From: an uncultured Clostridia bacterium
GTDB lineage: Bacteria; Bacillota; Clostridia; TANB77; UBA1234
Assembly: GCA_947624765.1 (NCBI GenBank)
Contig: CANQLS010000108.1
Location: 1-5,422, forward strand
Direction of reading: 5' to 3'
DNA length: 5,422 bases
Positions within the stretch are counted from its first letter, which is position 1. Each line of letters opens with the position of its first letter. Positions 4,991 to 5,422 of this stretch are shown in pieces. The translations under genes and the position numbers were made by a program. The notes under the pieces are model-generated. The model was given only the letters and a program-made list of their open reading frames with translations, had not been told where the DNA came from and searched no databases.

Positions 4991-5422
4991 TTTTTATTCT
5001 CCTTTCATTTATATTTTTATGAGTGATATTATTATTGTACAACTTTTAATATATTTATTTTACATATTTTTCTCCTATTTCATCTACAACTGTACCTAAA
5101 TCACTTACTACAAGACATTACAAGCTATTATTTTTACTTTAACATAAATTTTATAAACATTCAAGCATTTTCTCTAAACTTTCTTTATGATATTTGTATC
5201 TATCTGTATAAAAAATATACGATTAATTAAATATTGGAAATAAAGAAAACCTAAATATTATAAAGATAGCACATTTGGAGAAAATACATCTAAATTTTCG
5301 ATTTGTTTATATCTATTTGAATATTATAATTCATCAAATGTAAATTTCAATGTAGATTTATGGCGATTTTAATTAGACAATAATAAAAATAATATATATG
5401 ATTTTGAGATATTAAGAAATGA
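4991..5422. other. Long AT-rich stretch without an intact gene
   Basis: Apart from the ATPase ribosome binding site (4999-5005) and its weak promoter candidate, I find no gene, RNA or strong terminator here. Sampled blocks are 17-22% G+C. Several short protein-like stretches appear on the - strand but are broken by stops. One pair, at 5055-5117 and 5151-5219, shares a frame and is listed separately. In another - strand frame NRHKSTLKFTFDEL and YKQIENLDVFSPNVLSL occur around 5270-5375, with a stop between them. The 5230-5422 part may belong to the unseen gene to the right or be non-coding. Confidence 0.5.
5055..5219 (-). pseudogene. Possible decayed gene upstream of the ABC ATPase
   Basis: Two peptide-like stretches occur in one - strand frame. 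YTDRYKYHKESLEKMLECL ends at the stop at 5153-5151, and CLVVSDLGTVVDEIGEKYVK ends at TAA 5057-5055. They are separated by about 10 codons bounded by stops, with a third stop inside. Both are rich in charged residues and have the Glu/Lys/Asp balance of real proteins. The last stop lies 64 bases before the ATPase start, a normal intra-operon distance. This would fit the remains of a gene, such as a regulator preceding natAB, but I cannot identify the family. In such AT-rich DNA, lysine-rich random peptides are common, so confidence is low. Confidence 0.22.

Noticed and set aside
4812..5099. Open frame on the + strand opposite the start of the ATPase gene
   Set aside because: It overlaps the Walker A coding region in antisense, and its tail is a hydrophobic translation of AT-rich spacer with no ribosome binding site.

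Overview
The window is low-GC DNA (sampled 60-base blocks run from about 12% to 37% G+C). It looks like a Firmicute, most likely a Clostridia-type organism. The support is a one-piece tmRNA, a LexA with a Gram-positive-style operator, strong AGGAGG ribosome binding sites and an AT-rich NatA-type ABC ATPase. The species cannot be named from the sequence.

Layout. Positions 1-105 hold the tail of an unidentified reading frame on the + strand, in a GC-richer patch that can fold into a compact four-armed structure. Positions 173-1450 (- strand) encode a membrane-anchored M14 zinc carboxypeptidase with its own promoter and ribosome binding site. Positions 1632-1980 (- strand) are ssrA (tmRNA), with a clear promoter upstream and a factor-independent terminator downstream. 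lexA lies divergently at 2132-2815 (+), and a probable LexA operator sits inside its promoter. A hairpin that contains the next gene's ribosome binding site links lexA to a 63-residue unknown protein (2877-3068, +). A bidirectional terminator (3075-3119) closes this cluster against the convergent genes on its right.

The right part, on the - strand, is a two-gene ABC exporter operon read from about 4990 leftwards. A complete NatA-like ATPase is followed by a gene that begins as the NatB-like permease but changes, near position 3660, into the last two thirds of tRNA pseudouridine synthase TruA. The permease loses all but its first membrane segment, and TruA loses the N-terminal part carrying the catalytic aspartate. 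DNA composition also changes near this join. The likeliest explanations are a deletion or recombination, or an assembly misjoin, rather than a new enzyme. Upstream of the operon (4991-5422) there is no intact gene, only very AT-rich DNA with short protein-like fragments that may be a decayed gene.

Functionally, ssrA (ribosome rescue) and lexA (SOS control) are housekeeping genes sharing a divergent promoter region. The carboxypeptidase and the ABC genes are separate units. I see no CRISPR array, complete mobile element, rRNA or tRNA gene.
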